The notes under the pieces: generated by a model | Databases searched by the model: none | The model's input: only the letters and a program-made list of their open reading frames with translations | What the model was told of the DNA's origin: nothing | In this document: one piece after another, positions 32,896 through 35,057 of the stretch | How the letters are laid out: each line of letters opens with the position of its first letter | Position numbering within the stretch: the stretch's first letter is position 1 | Source: Pseudomonadales bacterium | GTDB lineage: Bacteria > Pseudomonadota > Gammaproteobacteria > Pseudomonadales > Azotimanducaceae | Length of the DNA: 35,057 bases | Assembly: GCA_028283025.1 (NCBI GenBank) | Contig: JAPYNO010000069.1 | Location: 1 to 35,057, forward strand | Direction: 5' to 3' | Translations under genes and position numbers: made by a program

Positions 32896-33290
32896 AAGCC
32901 GCGTATATCGATACTTCCTTGCTGGTGGCGGTGCATTTTGCTGAACCTCATGCGGAAAAGTGGGCCGCTGGTGTGCTGAGGGAATTTCAACTTTTCTCAT
33001 CCAATTTGCTTGAAGCTGAAATACGCGCGGCGTATTGGCGCGAGCAGGTGCGCTTTGACGAATCTGCGCTCGCCTGCATTCATTGGGTGCTGCCAAAGAG
33101 AGGATTGAGGGATGAATTCGACCAAGTGCTCGCCACTGGCTACTTGCGGGGCGCGGACATGTGGCATGTGGCCACTGCACTGTACCTTCGGGAGCGTTCG
33201 GACGATCTGTTCTTTGCCACGCTCGATGCTCGGCAGGCTAGGGTCGCTTCGGCACTGGGTTTTCGCATTGTAGCCCCCGAGGATGTCTAG
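32892..33290 (+). CDS. PIN-domain protein, VapC-type toxin
   Basis: A 132-residue PIN nuclease partnered with the Phd-type antitoxin upstream. The acidic ligands are D7 in AYIDTSLL, E41 or E43 in NLLEAEIRA, D89 in RGADMWHVATAL and D112 in ATLDARQ. All are present, so ribonuclease activity is expected. The start is a TTG that overlaps the antitoxin TGA by 4 nt; translation is presumably coupled because no separate ribosome site exists. The last 55 bp of the gene recur, at about five-sixths identity, at 33783-33837, where they no longer belong to a complete gene. This shows local rearrangement. Confidence 0.87.
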   Translation: MKAAYIDTSLLVAVHFAEPHAEKWAAGVLREFQLFSSNLLEAEIRAAYWREQVRFDESALACIHWVLPKRGLRDEFDQVLATGYLRGADMWHVATALYLRERSDDLFFATLDARQARVASALGFRIVAPEDV

Positions 33291-33303
33291 CAGCCTGCGC
33301 CGT

Positions 33304-33379
33304 AGGCGGCTGGCTTGGCATCACCATGCCTGAAGAACTTGGCGGATCGGGTCTCGGCGTCACCGAAGTGGCGGTGATG
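33304..33379 (+). pseudogene. 76-bp fragment duplicated from the acyl-CoA dehydrogenase gene
   Basis: These 76 bp match 34058-34133 within the acyl-CoA dehydrogenase at 74 of 76 positions; the two differences I see are at 33346 and 33369. They encode GGWLGITMPEELGGSGLGVT of that protein but have neither a start nor the rest of the gene. The left edge coincides with a shared AGGC, and the right edge is directly followed by the abrB promoter. It is a relic of a duplication around the toxin-antitoxin insertion. Confidence 0.92.
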
Positions 33380-33384
33380 TCGTA

Positions 33385-33414
33385 TTGACATATCCTCATC
33401 GATGGCATTATGGT
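33385..33414 (+). promoter_or_regulatory. Sigma-70-type promoter of the AbrB-type antitoxin gene
   Basis: A perfect TTGACA -35 at 33385-33390 is followed, after 18 bp, by TATGGT at 33409-33414 (4 of 6 bases match the -10 consensus). The predicted transcript would start near 33421, leaving about 25 nt including an AGGGG ribosome site before the ATG at 33446. The promoter starts only 5 bp after the duplicated acyl-CoA dehydrogenase fragment. Confidence 0.5.
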
Positions 33415-33445
33415 AAGTGAAGTTCCTATCGACAGGGGTTTCATC

Positions 33446-33652
33446 ATGGCGACAGTGACAGTTTCGCCCAAGTATCAGATTGTCATTCCGAAGGAAATTC
33501 GAGAATCGAATGGCATTGTTTCAGGCCAGAAGATTCAGATGATCAATTGCTGCGGCAGGATTCAATTGATTCCAATTGTGTCGATGCGTAGCCTCATGGG
33601 TGCATTAGAAGGAATCGATACACATGTAGACCGCGATGCAGACCGGCTGTGA
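33446..33652 (+). CDS. AbrB/MazE-type (SpoVT domain) antitoxin
   Basis: A 68-residue antitoxin with the swapped-hairpin AbrB DNA-binding domain: VTVSPKYQIVIPKEIRESNG, then SGQKIQMINCCGRIQLIP. The tail (LMGALEGIDTHVDRDADRL) is the usual toxin-binding end of VapB-like AbrB antitoxins. The ATG at 33446 is preferred over a GTG at 33410 because AGGGG lies 8 nt upstream and the domain begins at once. It overlaps the start of a VapC remnant by 4 nt (GTGA), so it was once half of a complete module. The partner is broken, so this antitoxin is now orphaned but appears intact itself. Confidence 0.85.
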   Translation: MATVTVSPKYQIVIPKEIRESNGIVSGQKIQMINCCGRIQLIPIVSMRSLMGALEGIDTHVDRDADRL

Positions 33653-33783
33653 ATGTGGTCGAATATCAACTCCCCCTTGCGGATAGCATCATTTACGCGA
33701 CTGCGCGTCTCCACAATGCGGTGTTGTGGACGCAGGATGCCGACTTCAAGGGACTCGCTGGCGTGAAGTATTTCGCCAAGTGA
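33649..33783 (+). pseudogene. VapC-type PIN toxin with internal deletion
   Basis: This 44-codon frame has a normal-looking MNVVEY start, overlapping the AbrB-type antitoxin stop as GTGA, and a normal PIN ending (LPLADSIIYATARLHNAVLW, TQDADFKGLAGVKYF). A typical VapC of this group has about 130 residues and begins MxVVDSSxW. The middle, including the first Asp and the central Glu of the active site, is missing without a frameshift. The two C-terminal Asp residues remain. It cannot be an active nuclease in this form. I infer an in-frame deletion of roughly 90 codons. Confidence 0.78.
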
Positions 33784-33837
33784 GGCCAAGGTTGCCTCGG
33801 CACTGGATTTTCGCATTGTAGCCTTCGGGGATGCCTA
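33783..33837 (+). repeat. Diverged copy of the 3' end of the upstream PIN toxin gene
   Basis: These bases align with 33235-33289, the last codons of the Phd-partner PIN toxin (ARVASALGFRIVAPEDV), at an offset of 548 bp. Over 52 aligned positions I count 9 differences, all transitions. The copy begins at the stop codon of the VapC remnant and has no function of its own that I can see. The following bases up to the acyl-CoA dehydrogenase gene (33838-33917) hold nothing recognisable. Confidence 0.8.
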
Positions 33838-33917
33838 TTCCTGCGGCACGCCACGATTCTGTGTAGGCAGCGGGATCAACTATTACACTAATGGCGACAC
33901 CTATAGAAAACAACGCC

Positions 33918-35057
33918 ATGAACTACGAACTCACCGAAGATCAACTCGCCATCCAAGACGCCGTGGCAAAGGTTTGCAGCGCGTTCGATGACGACTATTG
34001 GAGCGAGAAGGATACCAAGGCCGAGTTTCCGCACGAGTTTCATCGCGCCATGGCCGAAGGCGGCTGGCTTGGCATCACCATGCCTGAAGAACTTGGCGGG
34101 TCGGGTCTCGGCGTCACCGAAGCGGCGGTGATGATGAACACGGTGGCGAGCAGTGGCGGGGCTGGCGCGGCCATGTCTGCTCTACAAATTAACCTCTTCG
34201 CGCCACATCCGATTGTCGTGCTCGGCACGCCCGAACAAAAAGAGCGGATGCTGCGACCACTGATGAGTGGCGCAGAAAAGACCTGCTTCGGTGTCACCGA
34301 ACCCAACGCGGGACTCAACACCACGGCGATCACGACGTTCGCGGAGCGCGTGGACGGCGGCTACCTTGTCAATGGCGGCAAAATCTGGACCTCGACGGCG
34401 CAGGTCGCAGACAACATTCTCCTGCTCACGCGCACGACCCCGCTCGATGAGTGCGAGAAGCCGACCGGCGGCATGACGATCTTCTTCACCAAGCTGAACC
34501 GGGACAAGATAGAGGTTCGGCGGATTCCGAAAATGGGTCGCGCTGCAGTCGATTCCAATGCCATTTTCATTGAGGATATGTTAATACCTGAGGAAGACCG
34601 AATCGGCGAAGAAGGGAAGGGCTTTCATTATCTGCTGCACAGCTTGAACCCGGAGCGCATCATCGTGGCCGCGGGCGCGATTGGCATTGCCGAAGATGCG
34701 CTGCGGCGTGCTGCGAACTATGCGCGCGAGCGTGAGGTCTTCGGCAGGCCAATCGGGCAGAATCAAGGCATTCAGCATCCCTTGGCTGAGAACTGGTGCC
34801 AGATTGAAGCTGCGAGGCTCGTGATGCTGAAAGCCGCGCATCTCTACGATGCTGGCGAGCCTTGCGGTGCCCACGCCAACGCCGCGAAGTTCTTGGGCGG
34901 GCGCGCCGCCTTCGACACGGCGACGCAAGCGGTGCTCACGCATGGCGGCATGGGTTATGCCAAGGAATATCAGGTCGAGCGGCTAATGCGAGAAGCCGTC
35001 CTGCAGCGCATCGCGCCGGTCTCCGAGCAGCTTATCCTGTCGTTTATATCTGAGCGC
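33918..35057 (+). CDS. Acyl-CoA dehydrogenase, runs off the window end
   Basis: At least 380 residues of an acyl-CoA dehydrogenase, nearly complete. The N-terminal helical domain starts NYELTEDQLAIQDAVAKV. The GITMPEELGGSGLG segment and the FAD-binding CFGVTEPNAGLNTTAI and VNGGKIWTSTAQVADNILLL blocks follow. The C-terminal domain holds REVFGRPIGQNQGIQHPLAE and THGGMGYAKEYQVERLMREA. At the place of the usual catalytic YEGT-type segment the sequence reads RIAPVSEQLI, as in a subgroup of these flavoproteins, so the catalytic base is uncertain. It would oxidise an acyl-CoA to the 2-enoyl-CoA, passing electrons to ETF. An ATG at 33891 is an in-frame alternative start. No ribosome site is clear. 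No stop codon is reached. Confidence 0.93.
   Translation, partial: MNYELTEDQLAIQDAVAKVCSAFDDDYWSEKDTKAEFPHEFHRAMAEGGWLGITMPEELGGSGLGVTEAAVMMNTVASSGGAGAAMSALQINLFAPHPIVVLGTPEQKERMLRPLMSGAEKTCFGVTEPNAGLNTTAITTFAERVDGGYLVNGGKIWTSTAQVADNILLLTRTTPLDECEKPTGGMTIFFTKLNRDKIEVRRIPKMGRAAVDSNAIFIEDMLIPEEDRIGEEGKGFHYLLHSLNPERIIVAAGAIGIAEDALRRAANYAREREVFGRPIGQNQGIQHPLAENWCQIEAARLVMLKAAHLYDAGEPCGAHANAAKFLGGRAAFDTATQAVLTHGGMGYAKEYQVERLMREAVLQRIAPVSEQLILSFISER

Overview
The window looks like a chromosomal segment of a Gammaproteobacterium, probably marine and not a standard model species. The basis is gene content: a ypjD-corB pair near ffh, the hemC-hemD-hemX-hemY heme cluster, secB, an N-extended GAPDH of the Pseudomonas type, a Bcr/CflA efflux pump and an MFS-PlsC fusion. 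No rRNA, tRNA, CRISPR array, prophage or complete insertion sequence was seen.

Layout. (1) 1-850: a short minus-strand pair, an unknown protein followed by a truncated AbiEii-type nucleotidyltransferase. (2) 852-6942: corB and ypjD on the minus strand, then a TonB-dependent receptor and ffh on the plus strand. (3) 6961-12800: a LuxR-type regulator divergent from hemCDXY, with HemY lacking its C-terminal third, convergent with rho. (4) 13155-16663: secB, then an SDR oxidoreductase, a crotonase-family protein and a Bcr/CflA transporter, tightly packed. (5) 16672-18555: a lysophospholipid transporter-acyltransferase fusion on the minus strand. (6) 18582-18775: six back-to-back hairpins, the first and last identical, in the divergent gap before ylxP. 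(7) 18792-21186: ylxP and a DUF815 ATPase overlap, and the ATPase converges with a class I CoA-transferase by 64 bp. (8) 21197-21824: an RHH antitoxin and PIN toxin with iterated operator-like sites. (9) 22146-24929: a large secreted protein with HExxH and a downstream Glu, a putative zinc metallopeptidase. (10) 25040-31797: an operon for a GltD-like flavo-iron-sulfur oxidoreductase, both subunits of a 2-oxoacid:ferredoxin oxidoreductase, a GAPDH and a GNAT acetyltransferase. (11) 31751-32521: a phosphopantetheinyl transferase. (12) 32541-33890: a patchwork of toxin-antitoxin genes and decayed copies, with a 76-bp piece of the neighbouring acyl-CoA dehydrogenase. (13) 33918-end: that acyl-CoA dehydrogenase, running off the window.

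How the parts fit. Regions 2-4 are housekeeping: protein targeting (Ffh, SecB), heme synthesis, transcription termination and membrane maintenance. Regions 4, 7, 10 and 13 are acyl-CoA and central carbon metabolism; the Kor-GAPDH operon suggests ferredoxin-linked 2-oxoacid metabolism. The accessory character lies in four toxin-antitoxin or toxin-like loci, the hairpin array and the secreted metallopeptidase. The best candidates for something undescribed are the hairpin array, the metallopeptidase, and the rearranged TA/acyl-CoA dehydrogenase junction.
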